Shown: positions 17,720 through 27,654, counted from the stretch's first letter. The stretch: 64,000 nucleotides of DNA from Deltaproteobacteria bacterium (GCA_021824175.1 JAKALP010000016.1:1-64000); one strand, 5' to 3'. Program-made: numbers and translations. Notes: generated by a model from the sequence alone, not told the origin.

Positions 17720-20700
17720 ATGCGAACCAAAGTCAAAAAGATCATCATGGCCGTGGGGGCATTGCTGCTGCTCGGCGTGATTGCGGCCCTATGGGCTGCT
17801 TCCTTTTATCTGAACAGTGCCTCATTTCGCGGGCAACTGCTCGCCTTAGTCAATGAACAGATCAAAGGCCGAATTCAGATCGAGAGTCATCACCTCTCCG
17901 TATTCTCCAGCCATTTGACCCTTGCCGGTATTGCCCTTGCCGATCCCAATGGCCAGTCCGTGGCCCTTATTCAAAATGTGAACATCGGTATCTTCTGGCC
18001 GGCCCTGTTGGGGCACAGCGTGCATATTACTTCTCTATCCATCGGCCCGGCCGAGATTGCGTTGCGCCAGGACTCGCAAGATCGCCTCAATCTTCTCCAG
18101 GCATTTGAACCCGTCACGCCGACCGTTTCTACTCCCACTGAAACCCAAGCCAGCGCATGGCAGGTGCGCCTCGATGATCTGCGCCTGCATCAAGTCAAAT
18201 TCTCCTATGATTGGCCGGCCCAAGGGTTGGCTGTCTCAGCACAGCAGATCGAGGCCGATGGTGGCGGCGATCTCTTGCGCCGCTTTGGCCATCTGCGTCT
18301 CACCATTGGCGGTCTGGCGGTCAAAGCCGGGGAGATCGATGAACATCTGGACCAGATCACCCTGGCCGCCGAATATGATGAGCACGCCAAGCAACCCATC
18401 TCCTTGGAAGTAAAAGCCCTCGATTCCAGCATCGCCCTAAAAGGCCGCGTTACCCAATTCGAACCGGAGCTTGAATTGGATGCGGCCTGCGGCCTGAATG
18501 TAGCCCTGGACCAGCTCAACCCCTGGCTGCCCCAAATCAAGGATTTGACCGGCCGTCTCAAGGGCCAAGTCCAGGTGCAAGGTCCTTGGGATGATCCCCA
18601 GGCCAGCTTGCGCCTGACTCTCCATGATGGCGGCGCGGCCGGTTTCTTATTTAAAACCATCAACTTGGATGCGGCCCTGGCCCAGCGTCAAATCCTGCTC
18701 AAAGATCTCCAAATTCAAAGCGCCTATGCGGATTTGAACCTGACCGGCCGCTCGGATTGGCGACCGGTGTTTCCAAAAAGCCTCAGCCAAATCCAAGGGG
18801 ATTGGAACCAGGCGACCTACGAGCTGGATATGACCATCCACGACTTGAAGCCCGCCCAGATCCCCCTTCTTGAATTGTCGTTGCAGGGGAGTTGGCAGGG
18901 CCAAATCCATGTGCAAGGAGTTGGCGTTGATCCGGACCGGGCCAAGGCCAAGCTGGCCGCCGCCCTTGCGGTTCAGGGATTCAAACTGACGGGGGCCCCC
19001 AAATCCGCGGATGGCCGGCTGGCTCTTGAAGCCCAGTGGCATCCTCAAAGGTTATCGGTTCAAAAACTCCAGACCACTCTGGGCGCAACGGATGTGCAGG
19101 CCCAGGGCTGGGCCGATTGGAAAAAAAAAGAGATTGCCGTTCAGGGGGGAGCGCTGTCCAAACAGCTGTCGGAATTGGGCGACTGTCTGGATCTGGCGTT
19201 GCCCGACGGCCGCGTGGACCTAAAGTTCGATGGCCAAGGCCCGTGGCAGCAGCCAGTGGGCAAGCTCAGCGTGGCCGGCGAGAATCTGGCCATGGCGGGC
19301 TGGCAATTCGGCCGATTGACGGCCGAGGCCTCTCTGGACCGCCAGGGGATTTTGAGTTTGCCGCGCCTTGCGGTCGAGAACAGTGGCGGCCGCCTGGCGG
19401 GGCAGGGGCGTTTGACGATATATGGCGCCGATGGCCAGGTGCAAAGCGATCCCCAGATGAGCGCCGCCCTGGAAGCCAGCCGATTGCGGTTGTCCGATTT
19501 CAACAAAAAGAGCCCCGTAGATCTGGAACTCAACGGCCGTCTGGCCCTGGCCGGTACTTTGCTCGCGCCCATCGCCACCCTGACTCTATCCGGCAGCCGG
19601 GCCCAATGGCACAAAGTGGCCTGCGAGGTTGCGGGTAAGGCCCGCTGGGATGACGGCCTTCTGGAGATATCTAAACTGCAATTGAGTCATGGCCGTTCGG
19701 CCGTGCAGCTGAAAGCCTCAGCCCAATGGCGTGAAGCCCAAAGCCGGCGTTGGAGTGACGATCCCATCCTGACGGCCGAGCTGAAGGCCGAAGCCGTTCT
19801 GCTGCAGGATTTCATTGCCGGGGCCAAAGGGACCCTGACCACCAAAGCCGAACTTCAAGGCAAGCCCTCGGCCCTGAAAGGCGCATTTGGTCTCAAAGGT
19901 ACGGATCTGGGAACCAGTACTCAATCCCTGGCCTCGCTGGCGTTGGACGGCCGGCTGCTCGATCAGACGATCCATGTGGACCAACTGGAGATCCTGCTTT
20001 CACCGGGTCAGCAAGTGGAAGGCAGCGGCTGGTATACATTTGATCAGCGCTTTCAAGCTGAATTGCGCGCCACCAAAGTTGAGTTGGCCCGGCTGGAGGT
20101 GTTGCAACAGCAAAATACGATCGCCGGATCGCTGGATTTAAACCTCCAGGCCAGCGGCTCGGTGGACAATCCCCTGGCGCAAGCCGGTCTGGTGATCCAT
20201 TCTCCGGCCGTCAACCAGCACCGGTTTGAGGATTTCCATGCCGCCTTTCGGCTTCAGGATCATTTGCTCACGGCCCAAGGGGATCTGAACTTTAAATTCT
20301 CCCTGAGCAGCCAGGTGGAGCGCGGTGATTTTGATCTGGCCGTGGCGTTCGATCACAGCGATCTCTCTTCCTTTCTGGCCTTGGCGTTAAAAGGGCCATG
20401 GGCGGGTCAATTGTCCGGTCAAATCAAGGCCTCTGGCAATTGGCACCAGCCCGATGCGATCCAGGCCGAAGCCGCCCTCAAGGATGGTCGCATATCTTAT
20501 GAAGAAGTAAATCTGATTTCTCTGGAAGCATTGAACGCCCGTTTGGACAAAGGCTTTCTGGATTTGCCTGCGACGAAGCTGCAATTGATGCAGGCGGGAT
20601 ACCTGGAAGTGACGGCCAAGGGGCATTTGGACCAGGATTTGGCGCTGCGCGTGGACGGCCGCTTGCCCATGGCGGTACTGGCTCCTTTTACCGATGCCAT

Positions 20701-21928
20701 CGAGCGGCCCAAAGGCGAAATTCAAATCCAGGCCAAGGCCAATGGGCCTTGGCACGACCTTAATTGGTATGCCACCGTGGCGGCGACCGACGTGGGGTGC
20801 CTGCTGACCGATCTGGATCAGAGCGTGCATGACCTCAATGGCAGGATTCAGATTACAGCCGACGAGGTCCGCATCGAGAAGCTGGCGGGCCAGCTCGATG
20901 ATGGCCAGTTCAGCCTGGATGGACAAATCCAGTTGGCCCAAGGCCGGCCTCAGCAAGGGGAGATCGCTTTCAAGGCCACCTCCCTGCCGATCCAGTGGCC
21001 CGACACCATGGATCTGAAACTCTCCACCACACTGACCCTCAAGGGCAACCTTGAGAGCGCCACCCTGGATGGCCGCGTTGTGCTGCTGGAGGGAGCCTAC
21101 TATAAGCGCTTTAAATACAATCTCATGTCGGCCTTAGCCCAACCCCAGCGCGGCCAGCCGGTGGTCTCAGCCAAACCTCGCCCCGATTGGATGAAGGCCG
21201 TGGCTCTCAACGTGGTCGTCACCAACCGGTATCCTTTTCTAGTGGATAACAATGTGGCCCGCCTGGAGATCGCCCCGGATCTGAAGTTGACCGGTACGAT
21301 CGCCAGTCCCATCGTGGCGGGCCGGGCTCAGATCAATGAGGGTGAAGTTTACTTCCGGGGCAAGACCTTCACGGTCCAGCAGGGAGCGGTGGATTTTGTC
21401 AATCCCTATAAAATTGAGCCGGATCTGGATATCTCGGCCCAAACCAAGGTCCGCCAGTATACCATTCAGCTGGAGGTCAGTGGCACACCGGATAACCTGA
21501 AGATCAAGCTCACCTCCACCCCCAGCGAATCAGACGCCGATATTCTCTCCTTGATTCTTTTCGGCCGTACCAGCAGTGAAATTTCGGAGCAGAAGAATGG
21601 CAGCGACACCACCACCGGTGAAATGCTGGCTTCCCTGATGACTTCGGTGTGGGGCGAAGAACTCAAGAAGAGCGCGGGAGTGGATATTTTGGAAATGGAG
21701 ACCAAGACGCCGACCGAAGAGGGCGCCGACGCCACCACCCAGTTGACGGTGGGCAAACAGCTCACCCGGCGTTTGACCGTAAAATATGCCATAGAGTCGG
21801 GCAGTGATCAAACGGTGCAACGGGCCATTTCGGAGTATCGTTTGCTGGAACACATCCTGGCCAGTGGGTTCCAGGATTCGTCCGGCAAATATGGCGGAGA
21901 ATTGATGTTTCGAGTGGAGTTCCGTTAG
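17720..21928 (+). CDS. tamB: TamB-like inner-membrane/periplasmic protein
   Basis: A 1402-residue AsmA/TamB-family protein. One N-terminal membrane helix (about 8-28) anchors a very long beta-rich periplasmic region typical of lipid-conducting bridge proteins. The C-terminal TamB domain (DUF490) is clear from about 1150 on: LKLTGTIASPIVAGRAQINEGEVYFRGKTF-type segment, then ADILSLILFGR and a final barrel-like RVEFR. It is followed by an Omp85 gene, as is usual for tamA/tamB partners. It likely moves phospholipid or helps outer-membrane protein assembly between the membranes. The start lacks a good ribosome site. Confidence 0.88.
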   Translation: MRTKVKKIIMAVGALLLLGVIAALWAASFYLNSASFRGQLLALVNEQIKGRIQIESHHLSVFSSHLTLAGIALADPNGQSVALIQNVNIGIFWPALLGHSVHITSLSIGPAEIALRQDSQDRLNLLQAFEPVTPTVSTPTETQASAWQVRLDDLRLHQVKFSYDWPAQGLAVSAQQIEADGGGDLLRRFGHLRLTIGGLAVKAGEIDEHLDQITLAAEYDEHAKQPISLEVKALDSSIALKGRVTQFEPELELDAACGLNVALDQLNPWLPQIKDLTGRLKGQVQVQGPWDDPQASLRLTLHDGGAAGFLFKTINLDAALAQRQILLKDLQIQSAYADLNLTGRSDWRPVFPKSLSQIQGDWNQATYELDMTIHDLKPAQIPLLELSLQGSWQGQIHVQGVGVDPDRAKAKLAAALAVQGFKLTGAPKSADGRLALEAQWHPQRLSVQKLQTTLGATDVQAQGWADWKKKEIAVQGGALSKQLSELGDCLDLALPDGRVDLKFDGQGPWQQPVGKLSVAGENLAMAGWQFGRLTAEASLDRQGILSLPRLAVENSGGRLAGQGRLTIYGADGQVQSDPQMSAALEASRLRLSDFNKKSPVDLELNGRLALAGTLLAPIATLTLSGSRAQWHKVACEVAGKARWDDGLLEISKLQLSHGRSAVQLKASAQWREAQSRRWSDDPILTAELKAEAVLLQDFIAGAKGTLTTKAELQGKPSALKGAFGLKGTDLGTSTQSLASLALDGRLLDQTIHVDQLEILLSPGQQVEGSGWYTFDQRFQAELRATKVELARLEVLQQQNTIAGSLDLNLQASGSVDNPLAQAGLVIHSPAVNQHRFEDFHAAFRLQDHLLTAQGDLNFKFSLSSQVERGDFDLAVAFDHSDLSSFLALALKGPWAGQLSGQIKASGNWHQPDAIQAEAALKDGRISYEEVNLISLEALNARLDKGFLDLPATKLQLMQAGYLEVTAKGHLDQDLALRVDGRLPMAVLAPFTDAIERPKGEIQIQAKANGPWHDLNWYATVAATDVGCLLTDLDQSVHDLNGRIQITADEVRIEKLAGQLDDGQFSLDGQIQLAQGRPQQGEIAFKATSLPIQWPDTMDLKLSTTLTLKGNLESATLDGRVVLLEGAYYKRFKYNLMSALAQPQRGQPVVSAKPRPDWMKAVALNVVVTNRYPFLVDNNVARLEIAPDLKLTGTIASPIVAGRAQINEGEVYFRGKTFTVQQGAVDFVNPYKIEPDLDISAQTKVRQYTIQLEVSGTPDNLKIKLTSTPSESDADILSLILFGRTSSEISEQKNGSDTTTGEMLASLMTSVWGEELKKSAGVDILEMETKTPTEEGADATTQLTVGKQLTRRLTVKYAIESGSDQTVQRAISEYRLLEHILASGFQDSSGKYGGELMFRVEFR

Positions 21929-21932
21929 CTCG

Positions 21933-21964
21933 TTTGCCCGTGAGCCCGTTTGCCCGTTTGCCCG
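21933..21964. repeat. octanucleotide repeat, TTTGCCCG type (4 units)
   Basis: Units TTTGCCCG, TGAGCCCG, TTTGCCCG, TTTGCCCG directly after the tamB stop, then degenerate units. It is the reverse complement of the array inside the next gene at 22310-22365. Confidence 0.8.
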
Positions 21965-22045
21965 TTGGTTCGTGGGCTTATTGGCTCAGCGATTATTGGG
22001 GTAGTATTTGATGGCTTTCTGGGAAGTAGCATGGTGCCCCGCTAT

Positions 22046-22114
22046 GTCATTCCCGCGAAGGCGGATAACCAGAAGAGCATTAAATGCCTGGACCCCCGCT
22101 TGCACGGGGATGAC
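22046..22114. repeat. REP-like palindrome
   Basis: GTCATTCCCGCGAAGGCGG and, inverted after a 28-base gap, CCCCCGCTTGCACGGGGATGAC. This is the widespread proteobacterial GTCATTCCCGCG intergenic palindrome in a degenerate form. Confidence 0.75.
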
Positions 22115-22175
22115 GTTAACCAACACGAGGACGCTTTACGAATTCATTCTCATTTGGTGCGAAGCTTAAACAAGT

Positions 22176-25127
22176 ATGAAAAGGTCGAGTTTTACTACTC
22201 TTCGCAACAATAAAATCCAGATCCAGTGCAAAAAGTTTGCACATATGGATACCTGCGACCTGATGAACGCGCGGCCACAAGATTCAACGGGCCAACGAAC
22301 TCGCGGACACACGGGCACACGGGCAAACGGGCACACGGGCATACGGGCAAACGGGCATACGGGCAAACGACTCGCAACAATACTTTTATTATTACTGCTC
22401 ATGTGTACTTCCGTTTCCAGTCTGCGTGCCGAAACACTCCCCGCCCCCATCACCGCCATCCAGGTACAAATAGAAGAAGAGCAGTCCTTGGGATTTGACT
22501 GGGAAGGGCTGGCCCGGGCCGTCATCCGAATGCAGCCGGGTGAAACGATTACTTCCGAGCAACTGAAAAAAAACGAGAGCAACCTGGGCCTGTTCTCCGA
22601 AGTAAAAACCACCGTGACCCCCCAGGGCCAGGGGGTGGAATTGACCTTTCGGCTGCGGCCTTTCAAACGGATATATTCCATCGATATCGACGGGGCCTAT
22701 CCCTTGTTTGAAAAAGATGTGCTCAATGCCATGACCGTGGCGGCTGGAGAAATCTTTCGGCCCGATCAAATGCCTGAACAAGAGTCGCATATTGCGCAGC
22801 TCTACCGGACTGAAGGGTATGTCGACCCTAAGGTGAAAATCACTTGGACCGCCGACGGTCCGGGCGGGCACTACCGTTTACGGGTAGTTATCGATAAAGG
22901 CGCTTATTATGTGCTGGGAAAGATGGAGCTGCAAGGCAATCACGCCATGACGCAAGATGACCTGCTCACCCGCATGGCGGTTTATCGAAAATCCATTCTA
23001 TCTCCGGGCGGCGGCCGTTTTCAGCCCCAGGATCTTAAAGAAGATATTCGCAATCTGGTGGCCTATTACCGCAGCTATGGTTTTGCCGAGGTGGCTATCA
23101 CGCCCGTCGAGACCTTCGATGCCCGTCGCGCGCGGGTGGATTGCCGGCTGGAGATCGAGGAGGGGCCGCGCTACAGCGTTTCCTTTGAAGGCAATCATTA
23201 TTTCTTCGATATCTGGTTGCAACAAGACCTGGTAATCTTCAAAAGCGGCAATGTCGGCAATATCGGGCTGCGCCGCAGCGCCCAGAACATTCGGCGCCGG
23301 TATTTGCAAAGCGGGTTTGCCGATGTCAAGGTGCATTGGGAAGAGAAACGTAAAACTGAAAACGGCGTGGAGCTGCTTCATGTGACCATGATGATTGAGG
23401 AGGGCGCCCGGCATATTGTGGAAAGTGTGGTATTTCAAGGCAACGCCCACATGGATACCAAGACCATCACGGCCCAAATGCTCACCCGCCCGCCCACGTG
23501 GCTCTCCAGCGGGGCCTATGTAGCCGATACGTTGCAGGAGGATTTGCTGGCCATTCAAAGCCTGTACCGCGATGCCGGTTATTTAAATGCCCAAGTCAAG
23601 GAGACGGTCCATATTGATCCCAACACGGCCAAGACCCAAATTGTCATTGCCGTCGACGAAGGGGTGCAAACCAGGGTCGGCGATATCTCCATTGAAGGCC
23701 AAACGCCCATCAGCAGCGTCGACCTCATGGAAGGCCTGCAGATCAAGGCCGGTGCTCCATACAATCCGGCCGACTTGCAGGCCGCGGAAAACCGGCTATC
23801 GGCCCGCATCAGCAACCTGGGCTATCCCCACGTGCGCGTCCAGGGGCGCGCCGATTTCAATCCGGATCAAACCCGCGCCGATGTCGTATTTACGGTAACC
23901 AGCGGTCCACATGTGACGGTGGGCCAGATCTTCTTTCTCGGAAACTTCCGCACCCGGCAGCGACTTATGAACCGGGAGCTGAATTTTAAGACAGGTGATC
24001 CCTTTGTGCTGCAAAAGGTGCTGGAGGCCCAGCGCAATTTGCGCAGTTTAAATATCTTCGATTCTGTGCAGGTGCGCACTGTGGGGCTCAAAGAGCAGGA
24101 TAGCCAGGTCCATTTGGCCTTTCTAGTCTTGGAGAAAAAGCCATACTACTTCGAGACCGCCGGCGGCTACCAGACCGACAAAGGATTTTACGGGCGCGCC
24201 AAGATCGGCGACCATAACTTTCTCGGCTTGGGCAAGGATCTCTCCCTGAGCGGCGAAGAGAGTCAGGTGGGCCATCGCTGGGAGGGCAGTATCGCCGATC
24301 CGCGTTTTCTGGGCACCACCGTCAAAGCCAAAGCCGGCCTCTACACGGAGCTCAGCGAACCATTCAACCAGGATGTCGGTACGACCACGGCGGGCGCCAA
24401 TGCCAATTTCTCCTATGATTGGGGCAAGGATTTCACCAATGCCCTGGCCCTGCGCTATGAGCGCCGGCAGCAGTACCTGCGTAATCCCGGCAGCAGCGCG
24501 GCCGAACAGGACCCGGAAGCATTTGAGCCGCGCACCGTTACCGTACTCACGCCCTCCATCCAGTACGACAGCCGCGACTCCTTTATTCAGCCCCGCAAAG
24601 GCCAGTTAGATTCCCTGGCCGTGGATATCTCCAAGGGTGTGGAAAATACGCTGGATGATTTCTTGAAATACCGGCTCGATTTGCGCACTTTCTACTCCTT
24701 GCACCCGCGCGTGGTGCTGGCTGGCCGCGCATGGCTCGGTGTGATTCAATCCTATAGCGGCGATCAACCTCCCCAGGATCAGCTCTTGTTTCTCGGCGGC
24801 GCCAATACCGTGCGGGGCTTTGAAGAAAACCTGCTGCGCTACGATGAGGCCGGCAAGGCCGTGGGCGGCCGTCTGACCATGGCTGCCAGTCTGGAGACCC
24901 GCTTCAGTATCGGAAGTAATTTCGAACTGATTCCCTTTGTGGATACTGGCAGCGTGCAGGAAGCCTTGGTTGATGCCGGCGATGCCAGCTTTCGTTGGGC
25001 CACTGGTCTCGGTTTGCAATATGTCACGCCCATCGGGCCCGTGGGTATGTTCTACGGTTACAAGCTTAACCGCCGGGACGGCGAAAGCAGCGGCATGTGG
25101 CATCTATCCATCGGGTTTACCTTCTAG
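22176..25127 (+). CDS. Omp85-family outer-membrane protein with seven POTRA domains (TamA/BamA-like)
   Basis: A 983-residue outer-membrane assembly protein. A signal sequence (LLLLLLMCTSVSSLRA, about residues 68-86) is preceded by an odd hydrophilic extension with an eight-residue repeat GHTGxRAN, encoded by an octanucleotide array. Seven POTRA domains can be parsed between about 90 and 640; TamA usually has three and BamA five. The barrel follows, with the loop-6 motif VRGFEE and a terminal Phe (SIGFTF). Pairing with tamB suggests a TamA-like role. Start codon uncertain: ATGs at 22176, 22245 and 22266 all lack ribosome sites. Confidence 0.9.
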   Translation: MKRSSFTTLRNNKIQIQCKKFAHMDTCDLMNARPQDSTGQRTRGHTGTRANGHTGIRANGHTGKRLATILLLLLLMCTSVSSLRAETLPAPITAIQVQIEEEQSLGFDWEGLARAVIRMQPGETITSEQLKKNESNLGLFSEVKTTVTPQGQGVELTFRLRPFKRIYSIDIDGAYPLFEKDVLNAMTVAAGEIFRPDQMPEQESHIAQLYRTEGYVDPKVKITWTADGPGGHYRLRVVIDKGAYYVLGKMELQGNHAMTQDDLLTRMAVYRKSILSPGGGRFQPQDLKEDIRNLVAYYRSYGFAEVAITPVETFDARRARVDCRLEIEEGPRYSVSFEGNHYFFDIWLQQDLVIFKSGNVGNIGLRRSAQNIRRRYLQSGFADVKVHWEEKRKTENGVELLHVTMMIEEGARHIVESVVFQGNAHMDTKTITAQMLTRPPTWLSSGAYVADTLQEDLLAIQSLYRDAGYLNAQVKETVHIDPNTAKTQIVIAVDEGVQTRVGDISIEGQTPISSVDLMEGLQIKAGAPYNPADLQAAENRLSARISNLGYPHVRVQGRADFNPDQTRADVVFTVTSGPHVTVGQIFFLGNFRTRQRLMNRELNFKTGDPFVLQKVLEAQRNLRSLNIFDSVQVRTVGLKEQDSQVHLAFLVLEKKPYYFETAGGYQTDKGFYGRAKIGDHNFLGLGKDLSLSGEESQVGHRWEGSIADPRFLGTTVKAKAGLYTELSEPFNQDVGTTTAGANANFSYDWGKDFTNALALRYERRQQYLRNPGSSAAEQDPEAFEPRTVTVLTPSIQYDSRDSFIQPRKGQLDSLAVDISKGVENTLDDFLKYRLDLRTFYSLHPRVVLAGRAWLGVIQSYSGDQPPQDQLLFLGGANTVRGFEENLLRYDEAGKAVGGRLTMAASLETRFSIGSNFELIPFVDTGSVQEALVDAGDASFRWATGLGLQYVTPIGPVGMFYGYKLNRRDGESSGMWHLSIGFTF
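22310..22365 (+). repeat. in-frame octanucleotide repeat NACGGGCA x7
   Basis: Seven consecutive eight-base units differing only at the first base, inside the 5' end of the Omp85 gene and just upstream of its signal-sequence codons. Eight is not a multiple of three, so gain or loss of one unit shifts the frame. Confidence 0.9.
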
Positions 25128-25173
25128 CCGATGCCTTTTGCGCCTTGGACGGTTTGTCCGTAAGTCAGCTTTA

Positions 25174-25464
25174 TCATCCGCTAACTTTCACGATGCTGTT
25201 CAAAGTGCCAAAGATGTTGGTGCAACGGCGTTCGTTTTGGGGGTCCTCCGTCCAGCGGCCATCCACGAAGAATTTATATTCATAACTGCCCGGGGCCAGC
25301 GTGAGGGTCTTTTCCCAACGTTGTTCATGGCTTTTCTTCATGGGATGCTTTTCCACGGACCAATCGTTGAAGGTGCCCGCCAGAAAGATTGCTTTGGCTT
25401 CGGGGGCGTCCAAAACAAATTCAACCTTTTTAAGCTTGATTGGTTTAGCGGTTTTGCCGGCCAT
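25174..25464 (-). CDS. small CBM48/AMPK-type glycogen-binding protein
   Basis: A 96-residue protein consisting only of a CBM48-like early-set domain, as in isoamylase N-termini and AMPK beta. Seen: VEFVLDAPEAKAIFLAGTFNDWS, a loop, then SYEYKFFVDGRWTEDP, the classical FNDW and YEYKFxVDG signatures. It should bind alpha-glucan or act as a glycogen-related adaptor. No glycogen enzyme is adjacent. AAAGGAGAAGG precedes the ATG. It is convergent with the Omp85 gene. Confidence 0.85.
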   Translation of the reverse strand: MAGKTAKPIKLKKVEFVLDAPEAKAIFLAGTFNDWSVEKHPMKKSHEQRWEKTLTLAPGSYEYKFFVDGRWTEDPQNERRCTNIFGTLNSIVKVSG

Positions 25465-25732
25465 GACCTTCTCCTTTCTTTTTTGAAGTTTTGCGGTTTA
25501 AGCTCCGCAAACCAAGCCATTGGAAAAGCAAAGGGCATGCCGCTGGTGGCGATGATTTAATATTCCAGAATCACAAGTAGTTTCTGCAAGACAGCAATTG
25601 CCGTTGTCAGGCTGGCGGGCGTGGACCTGTTAAAAAAATTGACGCGGTGTTAAGTCGGGTATTGAAGGCCTTCATCGCGCGATGATGACGGAAGACAAAA
25701 GATCTCAGGTTGAAAGTACTTCATCGGCGGCA

Positions 25733-25778
25733 AAATAAAAAAATGGAATCGGTATCTGTGGTGCTGGATACCGATTCC
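25733..25778 (-). terminator. rho-independent terminator of the ETF-QO gene
   Basis: Perfect 12-base inverted repeat GGAATCGGTATC / GATACCGATTCC with a 10-base loop (25745-25778). On the minus strand it is followed by a run of T (complement of AAAATAAAAAAA at 25733-25744). Confidence 0.9.
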
Positions 25779-25793
25779 AGAAAATTCTCCGAT

Positions 25794-27461
25794 TTAGACA
25801 ATCGTATACCCAGGCCCTTCGCCCCCTTCCGGACAGGTCCAACGAATGTTGCCAAAGGGGTCTTTGATGTCACAGGTCTTGCAGTGAAAGCAGTTGGATG
25901 GGTTGAGTTTGATGTGCGCTTTGCCGCTGGCCGGGTCTAGTTCCAGCTCGTAGACGTTGCCCGGGCAAAAGCGGACGCAAGGGCTGCCGAATTTAGGGTA
26001 GCACTGCTCACTGCAGATCTTTGGATCAGGGATGATCAGATGGGAGGGCTGATCTTCGCGGTGCATGGTTTTGGACAGATATACCCCGGTAAGCTTATCC
26101 ACATAAAGCTCGCCGTCATACTGAATTTTGGTTTCAGCAGCGGGCGCCTGGGCGGATAGCGGCTTAAGGGTGTCGGCATCGGCTTCCAGAGCCATGCGCT
26201 CACATATGCCCCGGCCTTTGGTCACGTATTGGGCGCCCAGATGAATGAGTTTGCTCACGCCAGGCTTGGCCAACGCCGCAGCAGTGTTGCGGCCTTCCCA
26301 AAGTTCGTTCTTCACCCAGCTTTGCTCTAAGGCCACCGTGTAAGCCGCCAACCCGGCCGCGGACACATCGCCTTTGGCCAGGGCCGCGGCAATGGCCTCG
26401 GCCGCCAGCATGCCCGATTTCATGCCCACATGGATTCCCTTGATGGCCGGAGTATTGTGAATCTGGGCATCGCCGCCTACTATTACAGCCCCATCAAGCG
26501 CCAATTTGGGCATGGTGTAGTACCCACCGGTGCTGACCGTGCGCGCGCCTTGTTCGATCACTTTGCCGCCCTTGATGATATCGGCCACAAAGGGATGGCG
26601 TTTGAAGCGCATGAACATCTCATAGGGATCAATCCGGGGGTCTTCATAACACAAGGCGGTCAGATAGCCGATGGCAATGCGCTGATCCGCCATCTCGTAG
26701 ATAAAACCGCCGCCGGGAGTGCCCAGCCCCAGCGGATATCCCATGAAGTGCATATCGTTGAAGGTTTTGCTGAGGAAGTAATTGCCGCCCGCGGGCAGCT
26801 GAATTACTTCCTTAATGCCGGTTTCATAAACCGCCGGCAAGCGGTCGTTATACAGGTCCAGCCGTTCGGCCATGGTTTTAACCAGGCTGCCTCGAGCCCC
26901 CTCGGCAAAGACGGTTACCTTGGCCATGAGATCTATGCCCGGCTCGAAATTGGATTTTTGTTCACCGGCCTTACCCAGTCCCTTGTCGCCGGTGCGAATG
27001 CCGATAATGGTCTGACCGTCGGCGTCGAAAAGTACTTCTTGACCCGCGAAGCCTGGAAAGAGATTGACGCCCATGCCTTCGGCCAACTGGCCCATCCAGC
27101 GCGCCAGCTTGGATTGGCTGACCACATAGCAGCCGGCGTTGTGCAAGAAGCGCGGGGTCATGGGCATGGAATGCGCTTTGTCGGCGGTCAGGTAGTAAAA
27201 AGCGTCGCCGCGAACCTCAACCTCGATGGGACAACCCTTGGCTTTATGATCGGGGAGCAGCTCACTGAGAGCATTGGGTTTAAGGATGGCACCGCTTATG
27301 GAGTGGGCCCCGATATCCGCGCCTTTTTCAATGAGAGCCACCTCCATGCTTTGGCCGGTCTGTTGGGCCAGTTGCATCAAACGGATGGCGCAGGCCAATC
27401 CCGCGGGTCCGCCACCCACAATCAGAACATCAAACTCAATGGATTCGCGCTCGGTGGTCAT
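25794..27461 (-). CDS. electron transfer flavoprotein-quinone oxidoreductase (ETF-QO)
   Basis: A 555-residue homologue of mitochondrial-type ETF dehydrogenase. The N-terminal FAD-binding motif is VLIVGGGPAGLACAIRL. A 4Fe-4S ferredoxin-like C-terminus carries CSEQCYP, PCVRFCPGNVYE and CFHCKTCDIKDP, the standard cluster ligands. It oxidises reduced ETF and reduces membrane quinone. GTG codons at 27470 and 27464 lie within the GGGAAGG site, so ATG 27461 is preferred. It is monocistronic with its own terminator. It duplicates in function the unrelated EMO-type protein at 11523-13574. Confidence 0.93.
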   Translation of the reverse strand: MTTERESIEFDVLIVGGGPAGLACAIRLMQLAQQTGQSMEVALIEKGADIGAHSISGAILKPNALSELLPDHKAKGCPIEVEVRGDAFYYLTADKAHSMPMTPRFLHNAGCYVVSQSKLARWMGQLAEGMGVNLFPGFAGQEVLFDADGQTIIGIRTGDKGLGKAGEQKSNFEPGIDLMAKVTVFAEGARGSLVKTMAERLDLYNDRLPAVYETGIKEVIQLPAGGNYFLSKTFNDMHFMGYPLGLGTPGGGFIYEMADQRIAIGYLTALCYEDPRIDPYEMFMRFKRHPFVADIIKGGKVIEQGARTVSTGGYYTMPKLALDGAVIVGGDAQIHNTPAIKGIHVGMKSGMLAAEAIAAALAKGDVSAAGLAAYTVALEQSWVKNELWEGRNTAAALAKPGVSKLIHLGAQYVTKGRGICERMALEADADTLKPLSAQAPAAETKIQYDGELYVDKLTGVYLSKTMHREDQPSHLIIPDPKICSEQCYPKFGSPCVRFCPGNVYELELDPASGKAHIKLNPSNCFHCKTCDIKDPFGNIRWTCPEGGEGPGYTIV

Positions 27462-27590
27462 CACAATCACCCTTCCCTCGATTGATTTAATGCCGGTATG
27501 GTTTTACAAAAGCGGCCCAGCGATAACACGATTTCGGGGGTAAGTAAACATGGCGGGAGTTGGGAAGCGCAGGCCAGGAGTGTTGCTTTG

Positions 27591-27654
27591 ATCAGCATCG
27601 GTATCGGCATCGCTATCGTCGTGGTTCGATACCGATGCGGATTCCGATATCGAG
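27591..27654. repeat. hexanucleotide ATCGGN repeat with inverted partner
   Basis: ATCAGC, ATCGGT, ATCGGC, ATCGCT, ATCGTC in tandem, then GTGGTT and an inverted version beginning CGATACCGATGCGG. It can fold into a long imperfect hairpin between divergent genes. Confidence 0.7.

Noticed and set aside
22310-22365. CRISPR-like tandem repeats
   Set aside because: Units are eight bases without spacers and lie inside a coding frame; no cas genes in the window.
26430-27485. Plus-strand open frame of 351 codons
   Set aside because: Antisense of the ETF-QO gene, whose FAD and 4Fe-4S motifs are unmistakable.
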